A DNA stretch of 64,000 bases from Bin76 sp963665765 (GTDB taxonomy: Bacteria > Actinomycetota > Acidimicrobiia > Spongiisociales > ZC4RG35). How positions within the stretch are numbered: the stretch's first letter is position 1; each line of letters opens with the position of its first letter. The stretch covers positions 124,001 through 188,000 of the forward strand of contig OY762464.1 of NCBI GenBank assembly GCA_963665765.1. The letters run 5' to 3'. A program made the position numbers and the translations under genes. This document shows, piece by piece, positions 29,728 to 37,896 of this stretch. The notes beneath the pieces are model-generated. The model saw only the letters and a program-made list of their open reading frames with translations, was not told the origin of the DNA and did not search any database.

Positions 29728-31244
29728 GTCTCTGGGAATGGGCGGTGGCCGCGGCCTGTGGCTGGGCGGCGGTTCCGGCCGGTCTGAGGTGGCTGCGAAT
29801 CGCCCAGCGGGAGCACTATCTGGCGCCGGCCGTCACTCGTTTCTCGGTGCGGTGGTGGAGCGCAGGCTCTGCCAACCGAGGACTGGCCGCATTGGCCGTC
29901 ATCGCCGCCGGGGCCGAATGGCTCTTGGTGGGCGCCGGGCTGGTCACCGCCATTATCGAGGCATGGGGACCCGTCGGACTGAGTCTGAAAGGTTCAACGG
30001 GTTCGCTGGCTTGGACCAAACGTCTGCTCCGGGTAGCTCTCACCACCGCTCTTTTGATGGGCGGGGCGGTGGCCGCGGCGGTGATCTCCGGCCGGGGCGA
30101 AGTGGCCGCGGTCGCGTTGGTGGCGTTGCCCGCGCTGGTGGACTTGGCGCTTTGGATCAACTCCCCTTTGGAAAAGGCTTTCGGGAACAAGTGGGTCAGC
30201 ACCGCCGCGGCGCGGCTGGCGGAGGTGGATCCGCGGGTGGTGGCCATCACCGGCTCCTATGGAAAGACTTCCACCAAGCTTTACTCGGCGCATCTCCTAT
30301 CCGCCGGTCGGCGGGTGGTGGCGAGTCCGGCCAGCTTCAACAATCGAATGGGATTGGCCCGGGCAATCAACGAACGGCTTACAGCCGGTACGGAGATATT
30401 CGTGGCGGAGATGGGAACCTACGGGCCGGGCGAAATCGCCGAACTATGCGAATGGATTCCCCCCGAGGTGGCGGTTATCACCGCCATCGGCCCGGTTCAC
30501 CTGGAGCGGATGCGCACCGAAGAGCGGATTCTGGCCGCCAAGACGGAGATATTGGCCGAGGGCGCCACGGCGGTGATCGGAGTGGATCATCCCGGATTGG
30601 CCACACTGGCCCAGGCGGAAGCCCGGAACGGTCGGCGGGTGATAAGGTGCTCAGGTCAGGGGATGTCCGGTGAGGTGGTGGTGGATCCCGAAAGCGGAGC
30701 GGTGCAAACAGACGGCCAAACGCTGGGAGAGATCGACCTCCGCCACCACCATCCTCTCAACGTAGCCGCCGCACTGGGAACGGTGCTGGCGTTGGGCATC
30801 GATCCCGGTGAGGTGGCCGGCCTACTTGGGACTCTTCCCGTTCCCGAACACCGGTTGGCCGCCGTGATCTCCGACCGGGGGGTGACCATCCTGGACGACA
30901 CGTTCAACTCCAATCCGGCCGGGGCGCGGGCGGCGTTGCGGCGCTTGATGGAACACTCGTCGCCGGAAGGCAAACGGGTGGTGGTGACTCCCGGGCTGGT
31001 GGAGATGGGATGGCGGCGGCGGATCGAGAACCTCGCTCTGGGAGAGGCCGCCGGCCGAGCGGCCACTCATCTGTTGATCGTGGGTCGTACCAACCGCCGA
31101 GAGCTTGTGGCGGGCGCCAGGGAAGGCAAGGCTTCTGTGTTAGTGTTTGACCATCTGCAGCAAGCGGTGGGCTGGGCGCGAACCAATCTCGACCGGGGCG
31201 ACACGATCCTCTATGAAAACGACCTTCCCGATCATTATCCGTAA
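29724..31244 (+). CDS. Membrane-anchored Mur ligase (MurF-like)
   Basis: A 506-aa protein with an N-terminal region of about 150 residues containing some four hydrophobic helices (1-20, 55-80, 103-122, 127-146), then a Mur ligase core. The P-loop GSYGKTST is at about 177-184, the Mg-binding EMGTYGPGEI near 229, HHHPLNVAAALG follows, and the C-terminal DDTFNSNPAGARAAL corresponds to the MurF D-x-YNANP motif. MurF joins D-Ala-D-Ala to the UDP-MurNAc-tripeptide; here the membrane part implies work at the membrane, perhaps on a lipid-linked acceptor (inference). Followed after 27 bp by a Ddl relative, a functional pairing. It overlaps the hydrolase as ATGA. Confidence 0.87.
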   Translation: MSLWEWAVAAACGWAAVPAGLRWLRIAQREHYLAPAVTRFSVRWWSAGSANRGLAALAVIAAGAEWLLVGAGLVTAIIEAWGPVGLSLKGSTGSLAWTKRLLRVALTTALLMGGAVAAAVISGRGEVAAVALVALPALVDLALWINSPLEKAFGNKWVSTAAARLAEVDPRVVAITGSYGKTSTKLYSAHLLSAGRRVVASPASFNNRMGLARAINERLTAGTEIFVAEMGTYGPGEIAELCEWIPPEVAVITAIGPVHLERMRTEERILAAKTEILAEGATAVIGVDHPGLATLAQAEARNGRRVIRCSGQGMSGEVVVDPESGAVQTDGQTLGEIDLRHHHPLNVAAALGTVLALGIDPGEVAGLLGTLPVPEHRLAAVISDRGVTILDDTFNSNPAGARAALRRLMEHSSPEGKRVVVTPGLVEMGWRRRIENLALGEAAGRAATHLLIVGRTNRRELVAGAREGKASVLVFDHLQQAVGWARTNLDRGDTILYENDLPDHYP

Positions 31245-31271
31245 CCCGGAGGGAACACGGTATCGAGGATC

Positions 31272-32342
31272 ATGAAGAGAATCGCCACGGTGTTCGGAGG
31301 GCCCTCCCCCGAACACGATGTCAGTGTCTCCACCGGATTGCAGGCGGCCCGGGTGCTTCCCGAGTCTGATTGCCTGTACTGGTCTTTGACCGGCGACTGG
31401 TATTTGACGCCCCCCGATCTGGAACTATCCGATTTCGCAGACGGAGTGCCCCGCAAGTCCCGCCGGGTGGATTTGCTGGTGGGTCCCGCCGGGGGGTATC
31501 GAATGGGTCGTAAACGCCTCGAATACGACGTGTTGGTCAATTGCTTCCACGGGGGTCCCGGTGAAGACGGAACGGTGCAGGGAATCTGGGATATGGCGGG
31601 CCTTTGCTACACCGGACCCGGACAAGGCGCTTCGAGTTTGGGAATGGACAAGCTGATCTTCGGAGCGGCGGTGCGGGCGGCCGGAATGTCGACCGTCGAC
31701 AGACACCTGGTGACTCCCCGACCGGTTTCCGACTTCTCTCCTCCTTACATCGTCAAACCCCGCAGCGGAGGTTCTTCGATCGGGATAGCGGTGGTGGACG
31801 ACTACCCAACCGCTTTGGCCCTTGCCCGTTCCTCCCCGCATCTGGCCGACGGTGCGGTGATCGAACCGTATCTGGAGGGTGCCCGCGATCTCCAAATCGC
31901 GGTGCGGCGTTACCCGGAACCGGAATTGTCGGCTATCGAAGAGCCCACTCGCTCCGACCGCCGGGAGATCCTCACCTACCGCGAAAAATACCTGGCCTGG
32001 GGCGATTCAACCACCATCGAACGTCGGCTTCCCGCCAAACTCCCCCCTTCTTGGGAGAGCCGGATCCGGGCTGAGGCGATGGCGGTGGCGGAACTGGTGG
32101 GAATCCGAGGGATTTCCCGGGTGGACTTCTTGGCGCACGAGGACCGTCTGTTTGTCAACGAAATCAACACTCTGCCGGGAAGCCTGGCCGTCTACCTGTG
32201 GATAGACCCTCTCCGCACCAGAGCGGAATTGCTGCGAGACATGATCGCCGAGGCGCGGGCCAATCCCCGGGTACTGAATACCACCGGCGCCGACGGAACC
32301 GCTCTCCGAGGCGGGGGTCAAATCTCCACTAAATTAGCTTAG
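31272..32342 (+). CDS. D-alanine-D-alanine ligase family protein (ATP-grasp)
   Basis: A 356-aa ATP-grasp ligase. Residues matching E. coli DdlB are Glu14 (E15), SSIG about 168-171 (S150 loop), Lys239-Tyr240 (K215-Y216, the D-Ala-type omega loop rather than the VanA type), Arg283 and Asp285 (R255/D257), Glu297 and Asn299 (E270/N272) and Gly303 (G276). The position matching Ser281, which holds the carboxylate of the second D-Ala, is Tyr308 in LPGSLAVYLW. This suggests a changed second substrate. It lies directly after the membrane Mur ligase, outside any visible dcw cluster. Function as a dipeptide ligase is likely; exact product is uncertain. Confidence 0.85.
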   Translation: MKRIATVFGGPSPEHDVSVSTGLQAARVLPESDCLYWSLTGDWYLTPPDLELSDFADGVPRKSRRVDLLVGPAGGYRMGRKRLEYDVLVNCFHGGPGEDGTVQGIWDMAGLCYTGPGQGASSLGMDKLIFGAAVRAAGMSTVDRHLVTPRPVSDFSPPYIVKPRSGGSSIGIAVVDDYPTALALARSSPHLADGAVIEPYLEGARDLQIAVRRYPEPELSAIEEPTRSDRREILTYREKYLAWGDSTTIERRLPAKLPPSWESRIRAEAMAVAELVGIRGISRVDFLAHEDRLFVNEINTLPGSLAVYLWIDPLRTRAELLRDMIAEARANPRVLNTTGADGTALRGGGQISTKLA

Positions 32343-32398
32343 AGATCCGGCGGGGTAGGACCGTCTATGGCGGTTGGCCCGCGAAACCCGCCACTATC

Positions 32399-32635
32399 CC
32401 GCGAAATTCAGCCCGGCTTGATTTGTGCCCGCTGGGCCCCTCCCCCGCCGCTCACCACCAGGATCGGGACAACGCTTCGCCACGGTTATGTGGCGGGAGA
32501 GGTGTCCCGAGGAAATTTTATGACCTCCTGTGCGGTCCTGACGACGTCGGGGAGGACCGGGAGGTGTCCGACCCATTCAATATGTAACCGGGCCTGTGAC
32601 AGAGACAACGCCCCGCCGCGGTCTTTTTTCGCGAA
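32399..32635 (+). repeat. Structured intergenic repeat, copy 1
   Basis: One of three copies (others at 44229-44457 plus and 52691-52924 minus). It starts CCGCGAAATT and ends TTTTTTCGCGAA, so the ends are near-inverted. It contains the shared block GGGCCCCTCCCCCGCC and hairpins CGCCAC/GTGGCG (32478-32495) and CGGTCCT/AGGACCG (32533-32559). It lies 57 bp after the ddl-like stop, on the same strand. By eye it is about four-fifths identical to copy 3. No open frame of interest. Confidence 0.85.
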
Positions 32636-32686
32636 CCCCGCCAACCAACGCCCTTATTGGACCTCCCCCTTTTATCGGCTTTTGTC

Positions 32687-32728
32687 TCTGTCACGGAGCG
32701 TCCCCGACCTGGGAGACTCCGTGACAGA
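32687..32728 (-). terminator. Terminator-like hairpin after the His-rich gene
   Basis: TCTGTCACGGAG (32687-32698) and CTCCGTGACAGA (32717-32728) form a perfect 12-bp stem with an 18-nt loop. It is 15 bp beyond the stop of the minus-strand His-rich gene. The T-run expected of an intrinsic terminator is missing on that strand (GACAAAAG follows). A third element at 32596-32608 can pair with 32682-32694 over 13 nt instead. Confidence 0.55.
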
Positions 32729-32743
32729 TTAGATGATTACGGG

Positions 32744-32962
32744 TTAGTGCCCGTGGTGCTCGTGAGTGTCGCACTCGTGATCGTCGTGCACATGTCCGGG
32801 TTCATCCCCGTGATGCTCGTGAGTGTCGCACTCGTGATCGTCGTGCTCATGGTCATCGGCATGATGTTCGTGTCCGTCGCACTCGTGATCGTCGTGCACA
32901 TGTCCGGGTTCATCCCCGTGATGCTCGTGAGTGTCGCACTCGTGCGTATCGTGCGCCATCAT
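32744..32962 (-). CDS. His/Asp/Glu/Cys-rich mini-protein, probable metal binder
   Basis: A 72-aa protein made almost entirely of His, Asp, Glu, Cys and Gly, organised as repeats of HDDHECDTHEHHGDEPGHV. About a third of residues are His, with regularly spaced Cys. Such composition suits binding of Ni, Zn, Cu or Co for storage or buffering (inference); there is no known domain. A strong ribosome site AAAGGGG lies 5-6 nt before the ATG-ATG start. The opposite strand has an equally long frame, but it is a hydrophobic mirror without a ribosome site. A palindrome at 33027-33040 is a possible operator. Confidence 0.65.
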   Translation of the reverse strand: MMAHDTHECDTHEHHGDEPGHVHDDHECDGHEHHADDHEHDDHECDTHEHHGDEPGHVHDDHECDTHEHHGH

Positions 32963-33026
32963 ATTACCCCTTTCTGCTGGATCAATACCCGATAAAGAGT
33001 AACCACCTTATCCGACCGATCATAGT

Positions 33027-33040
33027 ATCCAAGTTTGGAT
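33027..33040. promoter_or_regulatory. Palindrome upstream of the His-rich gene
   Basis: ATCCAAGTTTGGAT is a perfect 6-2-6 inverted repeat 65 bp upstream of the His-rich start codon. On the minus strand a weak promoter TTGGAT, 16-bp spacer, TAAGGT begins inside it, which would let a bound repressor block transcription. Speculative. Confidence 0.35.
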
Positions 33041-33135
33041 TTTTTCGGTTAGTCATGTGGAGCCTTGGCGTACGCAATGGGGGCCGGGTCTCCTCTACGA
33101 AGGCGCCGGTTGGGCGAGCAGCTCCGAGAAGGGGA

Positions 33136-34557
33136 TCAGCAGGCCGGACGGGTGGTTACTCCGGGGTCGATCTTGCGAGGCAGCAGTCGGCCAGTGGTTC
33201 CCGCGCGGAACACACCGTGTGACACCACCACCTGGCCGCGCAGGATGGTGATCACCGGCCATCCTTCAATGTCGTATCCCTCCCAGATGCTGTAGTCGGA
33301 GATGTGAAAGTCGTCCGCGGTTAGCTTCCGTTTGATAGTCGGGTCGATGATGCAGATATCGGCGTCACTGCCCGGCGCCAGCACGCCTTTGCGTGGATAA
33401 AGGCCCATGATCTTGGCGGCATTGGTTGACGTGACCTCCACAAACCGCGGCAATCCCATGCCCTGCCGAGACACCCCCTCGCTAAAAGTAATGCCCATCC
33501 GAGTCTCAACGCCGTTGTGACCCCCGGTGACATCGCAGATAGTCCGCCCCACTGTCTTCGTCTCCCATGATGTGCAGTACTCGTCGGTGGCCATGGTCTG
33601 AAGATCGCCCTCGATGATCGCTTTCCACAGCGCCACCCGGTCGTCATCGGACTTCAAAGAGGGGTAGGTGTGATACTTCATCCCGAACTCCTCCCGATAA
33701 TTGGCCTCGCTGAAGCAACAATAGTTATGGAGGGTCTCGCCGTAAACCGGATATCCCCTGGAGCGAGCCTCGGCGATAGCCTGCACTCCCGACCGGGCGC
33801 TCACGTGGACAAAATAGACCGGGGCGCCGGTCCACTCGGCCACCCGCACCACCCGCCGGAACGATATGTCTTCTGATTCGACACTATGAACCAAGGGCAT
33901 ATTGGTCCACTCGGTGCGTCCTTCCCGGATCAGCTTTTGATGCATATGCTGTACCATGTCGTCCTCTTCGGCATGAACCAACAACATGGCATTCAGTTCC
34001 CCGATGCGATTCATAAGCTGGTGAAGATGCCCGGTGCCGACCATACGGGGCACGTCCCCGGCGGCAGGCGGACGGACATCGGTCGTAAACACCTTGAAGG
34101 TGGGGAAGCCATCCTCCACCGCCTCGTGGATCGAGCCGATGATCTCGGGTGGAATGTCGCCCAGGAGCATCAGATGGTGGGAGTAGTCGGCATAGGAATT
34201 GCCCTGCCAAACATCGGTCCGCTCCTCGATGGCTTGGGGAATGTCCAAGCCCGGATACAGAACCGCAAAATCCAACAAAGTGGTAGTGCCCCCGAACAGC
34301 GCGGCGCGGCTGACCTGCTCCGGAGGAGCCGTCCGAAGATCACCCTGGCCGATGATGGGCGCCGCAATGTGAGCATGTGGTTCGATGCCACCGGGCACCA
34401 CCACCATCCCCGAGGCGTCGATCACCCGACCAGCTTCACCCGTCAAAACACCCGGCGCAGCCACCGCCACAATCTTTTCTCCCCTGACCGCCACATCCCA
34501 CACCCCAACCCCCATCGGAGTAACAACTTCCCCGCCCCGAATAACCAGATCCAACAC
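33136..34557 (-). CDS. Cyclic amidohydrolase (dihydropyrimidinase/D-hydantoinase family)
   Basis: A 473-aa protein from the GTG at 34557; the frame extends upstream but family N-termini begin LDLVIRGGEVVTP, as here. The metal site is seen as PGGIEPHAHI (HxH), the carboxylated-Lys candidate in FKVFTTD, MLLVHAEEDDM, and VYFVHVSA. Length matches D-hydantoinases (about 460-480). It would open a cyclic amide such as a hydantoin or dihydropyrimidine. It is on the same strand as the hut genes, some 2.2 kb beyond hutI. Hydantoin-5-propionate, a known oxidation product of the HutI substrate, is one possible substrate (inference). Confidence 0.88.
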   Translation of the reverse strand: MLDLVIRGGEVVTPMGVGVWDVAVRGEKIVAVAAPGVLTGEAGRVIDASGMVVVPGGIEPHAHIAAPIIGQGDLRTAPPEQVSRAALFGGTTTLLDFAVLYPGLDIPQAIEERTDVWQGNSYADYSHHLMLLGDIPPEIIGSIHEAVEDGFPTFKVFTTDVRPPAAGDVPRMVGTGHLHQLMNRIGELNAMLLVHAEEDDMVQHMHQKLIREGRTEWTNMPLVHSVESEDISFRRVVRVAEWTGAPVYFVHVSARSGVQAIAEARSRGYPVYGETLHNYCCFSEANYREEFGMKYHTYPSLKSDDDRVALWKAIIEGDLQTMATDEYCTSWETKTVGRTICDVTGGHNGVETRMGITFSEGVSRQGMGLPRFVEVTSTNAAKIMGLYPRKGVLAPGSDADICIIDPTIKRKLTADDFHISDYSIWEGYDIEGWPVITILRGQVVVSHGVFRAGTTGRLLPRKIDPGVTTRPAC

Positions 34558-34691
34558 TTTTCGGATCCGCCCGCTCAGCAGGCAGAAAAGAGCAGGCCGG
34601 TCGAAGCTGCCGCTGATGTGGCAAGGCCGGCCGCGTTGTCGTATGGCATCGAATGCCAAGCCTACTCACCAACAAGCATCACCCACCCCCG

Positions 34692-34809
34692 GGTGAATGA
34701 AAACAAAGCACCGCCAGGTCACGAAGTATCTTCGGATCATCCCCACAGCGATATTGACCTGATGGTGATTTACGATGATCGCCTCGGTGGGGATCAAGCA
34801 GTTATCTAA
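34692..34809 (+). pseudogene. Possible remnant of a MNT-type nucleotidyltransferase
   Basis: In plus frame, a short stretch ending at the TAA of 34807 reads HEVSSDHPHSDIDLMVIYDD, close to the S-D-I-D-L catalytic motif of small nucleotidyltransferases that act as antitoxins. The GS motif that should precede it is not evident and the frame stops 12 codons later, so at most a fragment remains. The rest of the 526-bp gap (34558-35083) shows no gene I can support. Confidence 0.3.
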
Positions 34810-35083
34810 CTGGCAACAAGAGGCCCGTTATGAACGTGTTACGACGGTCACCCCTGAACAATTCAGAGCCATCACCAGTGCGGCCTGCTCGGTCGCTGGT
34901 TACACCGCCGACCAGTTTGCGGCTCCGGCGCCGGTCGGTTGCATCACATATCTGACACAAATATTGCGGTAGGCCCCGATAGCAGATACCGGGTCGGGGC
35001 CGCCCTCCGGTGATCGGCGAGGAGGTTGTGAACGCTTGCTGGTGCTGTTTGCGGGCGTGTTCGTAGTCAATCCGACAGTCGGG

Positions 35084-36118
35084 TCAGGCGAGCTTGCGCT
35101 CCAGGTAGTCGATGACGACGGCCGGGTACAGTGGATCGAAGGGGCGGGCGAAGTTCTGTTTGGTGATTTTCTCTTGAATCCGGGTTTGGTGGTTCCGGGC
35201 GTCGAACTGGAACGAGTGGTTGCCGGTGGGGAGTATCCGCAATTCGACATCCCGGTTCCCGGCGGCCCACAGGGCGCGGACGGTGTCGAAGGCGTCCTCC
35301 ACAGGGACGTTCAGGTCCTCGGTGGCGTGGAGGACGAGGGTGGGGGCGGCAAGATGGCGGAACTGGTCTTCGGGCGGCAACTCCAGGTCATATCGGAGGC
35401 TCGACAGGTCGCGGGTTCTGGTCACACCGTCGATCTTCGCTTCGGCAACGGGGTCGCCGTTCTCGATGGCGGTGAGGGTGGCGTCCAGCATCAGCGCATC
35501 CTGGTAGGCCTTGGGAGAGTGCTCCCTGACCCATTCCGTCTGCTCTTCCCCGAGCCGCATGTATTCGCGCACCTGGTCGGAGTTGTACCTGAGCAGATCG
35601 GCGATGGACCTGTACAGGGCGCCCTGCAGCACGGCCGCGTCGGGTTGCCCGACCTCGGTCGCCACCCGGCACAGAACATAGGCGCCGGCGCTGTGACCCA
35701 GCATCCCAGCCATCCCGTTGCACTCGGGCAATCCCCTGACCCAGCGCCACACCGCACCGGCGTCGGCCACCTCCTGGGCGCGCTCCACCCCCAGTTCCCC
35801 GGTGCTCTCACCGGCGCCTCGCCGGTCGAACCGGAAGGAAGCGATGCCCGCTTCCGCCAACCCGTGGGCCAAGATGGCGTACATGCCGCGCTTGGGAACT
35901 CCGGGAAACAACCTCGGATCCACATCAGCGTCCCGCAGATCCGAAAACGTCCCGCCCAAAAGGAGGGTCACCGGCCACGGTCCGCCCGTGGTGGGCAGAG
36001 TCAAGGTTCCGGCCAGGGTTGCGCCCTCGACCTCCACCAACCGGTCATAGTCGCGGAAAGCCGGCCCCGGTCCGGCGGCCTTACCGCCGATCGACTCCCC
36101 GGGTGTGCCGACCGTCAT
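35084..36118 (-). CDS. Alpha/beta hydrolase
   Basis: A 344-aa hydrolase with a cap insertion. Oxyanion region LLLGGTFSDLRD, FRFDRRGAGES (typical of dienelactone/acyl-peptidase-like members), nucleophile elbow MLGHSAGAYV, acid in LVLHATEDLNVPV and His in ILPTGNHSF. Complete triad. Located 14 bp after a cupin gene on the same strand, beyond the hutI terminator, so it forms a separate unit with the cupin. Substrate unknown. Confidence 0.85.
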   Translation of the reverse strand: MTVGTPGESIGGKAAGPGPAFRDYDRLVEVEGATLAGTLTLPTTGGPWPVTLLLGGTFSDLRDADVDPRLFPGVPKRGMYAILAHGLAEAGIASFRFDRRGAGESTGELGVERAQEVADAGAVWRWVRGLPECNGMAGMLGHSAGAYVLCRVATEVGQPDAAVLQGALYRSIADLLRYNSDQVREYMRLGEEQTEWVREHSPKAYQDALMLDATLTAIENGDPVAEAKIDGVTRTRDLSSLRYDLELPPEDQFRHLAAPTLVLHATEDLNVPVEDAFDTVRALWAAGNRDVELRILPTGNHSFQFDARNHQTRIQEKITKQNFARPFDPLYPAVVIDYLERKLA

Positions 36119-36132
36119 GATGCCTAGCTGTA

Positions 36133-36570
36133 CTAACCGGGGAAGGTGACCGGGCCCACCACATCCTCGACGTCGGGGGCTTCGATCACCACCCGGCCCC
36201 GTCCCAGGGCCGACTGCTTCATCGTGTCGAGGTTCACATTGGGCGGTGGTGGAGCGAAGCTGAGCACGAACGAAACCGTAGCCGAACCCCGGTTCTCCAC
36301 TCCGAAAGGCATCCCTCTGGGAATGTGCAATGCATCGCCCGCGGTCAAAGCCACCCGCTCGGTGTCCAAGATCCCGTCGAGATTCCCCTCCAGCATGAAC
36401 AGCGAAAGCTCGAACAACTCGGCCTCCTCCGCATCGGGTGGCATGTAACCCCCGGCGGGCACATGGGCCACATAGGAGAACAGTTCCTTCCCGGCGACCA
36501 GCGGACGGTAGTAATAGCCGTCATCGGCATGCTGATAAGCCTCGACTTCGGTGAACCTTCGGATGGACAT
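36133..36570 (-). CDS. Cupin-domain protein
   Basis: A 145-aa single cupin. Motif 1 is degenerate around PPDAEEAELFELSLFMLEGNLD, motif 2 is GDALHIPRGMPFGVEN with one conserved His. The loss of most metal-binding His in motif 1 argues for a non-metal or weak-metal cupin. Function unknown; probable partner of the adjacent hydrolase. Confidence 0.8.
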   Translation of the reverse strand: MSIRRFTEVEAYQHADDGYYYRPLVAGKELFSYVAHVPAGGYMPPDAEEAELFELSLFMLEGNLDGILDTERVALTAGDALHIPRGMPFGVENRGSATVSFVLSFAPPPPNVNLDTMKQSALGRGRVVIEAPDVEDVVGPVTFPG

Positions 36571-36684
36571 ATCTACCCCCTGGGATATCTCGTCGCCGCC
36601 GGCGGCCCTTTGCCGCCATTAGCCTGGACCGGCCATTTCGTTGACCCATCCTAACGAGTTCCGGCCTGGTTGGATGAGGATCCG

Positions 36685-36706
36685 AAAACCCGGGGGACTC
36701 CCCCGG
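36685..36706 (-). terminator. Intrinsic terminator downstream of hutI
   Basis: On the minus strand CCGGGGG-AGT-CCCCCGG (36690-36706) is a perfect 7-bp stem with a 3-nt loop followed by GTTTTC. It lies 24 bp after the hutI stop and separates the hut operon from the cupin gene. Confidence 0.75.
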
Positions 36707-36729
36707 CTGACTGAACTCAACGCTGGTGG

Positions 36730-37896
36730 TCAGTGAACGGGGAGTCGGTAGTCAGAGCCGAGTGTCCGCCATATCAGCGGAACCCCCGGTCGGTAGGCAA
36801 GGTGATGGCGGCTGGGCGCATCGAGGATCGTCAGATGCGCCGGACCTCCCGGCGCAAGCCGCCCGACATCGCTTCGGCGCAGCGCGGCGGCCCCGCCGAT
36901 GGTGACCGCTGCGATAGCTTCGTCGATTGTCATGCCCATGTCGCGCACCGCCAGGGCGATGCAGAACGAGATCGAGGTCGTGTAACTCGATCCCGGATTG
37001 CAGTTCGAGGCGATTGCCACCCGGACTCCGGCGTCGAGGGCGCGCCGGGCGTCGGGGTAGGGCTGGCGGGTGGAGAAGTCCGCCGCGGGGAGGAAGGTGG
37101 CCACGGTGGCGCCGGCGGCAAGCATCTCGAGATCGTCATCTGACAGGTAGGTGCAATGGTCGACGGAGGCACAGCCCATCTCCACGCCGAGCCGGACCCC
37201 GGGCCCGTAGTCCAGTTGATTGGCATGGAGACGCAGACCCAACCCTGCCCTCCGCCCGGCCTGCAGCACCGCCCTCGATTGATCGACGTCGAACGCGCCC
37301 GTCTCGCAGAACACATCCATCCAGCGCACATGAGGGCGAACGGCCTCGAGCATCGGTCCGCAGACCAACTCGGTGTACTCGTCGCCCCGTCCCTCGTACT
37401 CGTTCGGCACCACATGGGCGCCCAGGAATGTGGTCTCGGTGGTCACCTCGGCTGCCAGGGAGGTGGCCAGGGCTTCGGATTCCACCGATAACCCGTAACC
37501 CGACTTGATCTCCACGGTGGTCGTGCCCGCCCGATGCGCCTCGGTGAGACGCCTGTCGAGCGAAGCTCTCAGAGCCGGGCGGTCCGCCGCGCGGGTGGCC
37601 TCGGTGGTGACCCGGATCCCGCCTCCGTCGTAGGGTTCGCCGGCCATGCGCCTGGTGAACTCCTCGGCCCGCTCCCCCGCGAAGACCAGATGGGTGTGGG
37701 AGTCCACGAATCCCGGCAGCACACACCGACCCCCGGCGTCGAGACGCTGGTCGGCCAACGCACCGGCCGGGCCGATGGCGACCACCTTACCTCCGTCGAC
37801 AACTACGGATGCGTTCTTGATAATTCCAAGCGGCCCCTCTCCCAGGTCGGGAACGTTGGTGATCAACTCGGCGATGTTGTCGATGACGAGGGTCAA
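36730..37896 (-). CDS. hutI: Imidazolonepropionase
   Basis: A 388-aa metal-dependent amidohydrolase that hydrolyses 4-imidazolone-5-propionate to formimino-glutamate, step three of histidine breakdown. Start is the TTG at 37896, overlapping the hutF stop as TTGA; the open frame continues upstream for 81 codons that are hutF antiphase noise. Metal ligands are in PGFVDSHTHLVFAG (HxH), GAHVVPNEY, LHANQLD and DHCTYLSD. Family signature VEIKSGYGL is present. It is the last gene of the minus-strand hut unit and is followed by an intrinsic terminator. Confidence 0.93.
   Translation of the reverse strand: MTLVIDNIAELITNVPDLGEGPLGIIKNASVVVDGGKVVAIGPAGALADQRLDAGGRCVLPGFVDSHTHLVFAGERAEEFTRRMAGEPYDGGGIRVTTEATRAADRPALRASLDRRLTEAHRAGTTTVEIKSGYGLSVESEALATSLAAEVTTETTFLGAHVVPNEYEGRGDEYTELVCGPMLEAVRPHVRWMDVFCETGAFDVDQSRAVLQAGRRAGLGLRLHANQLDYGPGVRLGVEMGCASVDHCTYLSDDDLEMLAAGATVATFLPAADFSTRQPYPDARRALDAGVRVAIASNCNPGSSYTTSISFCIALAVRDMGMTIDEAIAAVTIGGAAALRRSDVGRLAPGGPAHLTILDAPSRHHLAYRPGVPLIWRTLGSDYRLPVH

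Noticed and set aside
32399..32635. Repeat element as a remnant of an insertion sequence with a transposase
   Set aside because: None of the three copies contains transposase-like coding sequence; a non-autonomous element or structured RNA remains possible.
32657..32995. Plus-strand 112-aa hydrophobic frame opposite the His-rich gene
   Set aside because: It is the mirror of a His/Asp-rich coding repeat (GTG-rich complement), has no ribosome site, and begins inside the inverted-repeat region.
33886..34809. Long plus-strand frame opposite the cyclic amidohydrolase
   Set aside because: Composition is that of an antisense shadow; only its last ~30 codons, beyond the amidohydrolase gene, resemble a protein motif and are listed as a possible remnant.
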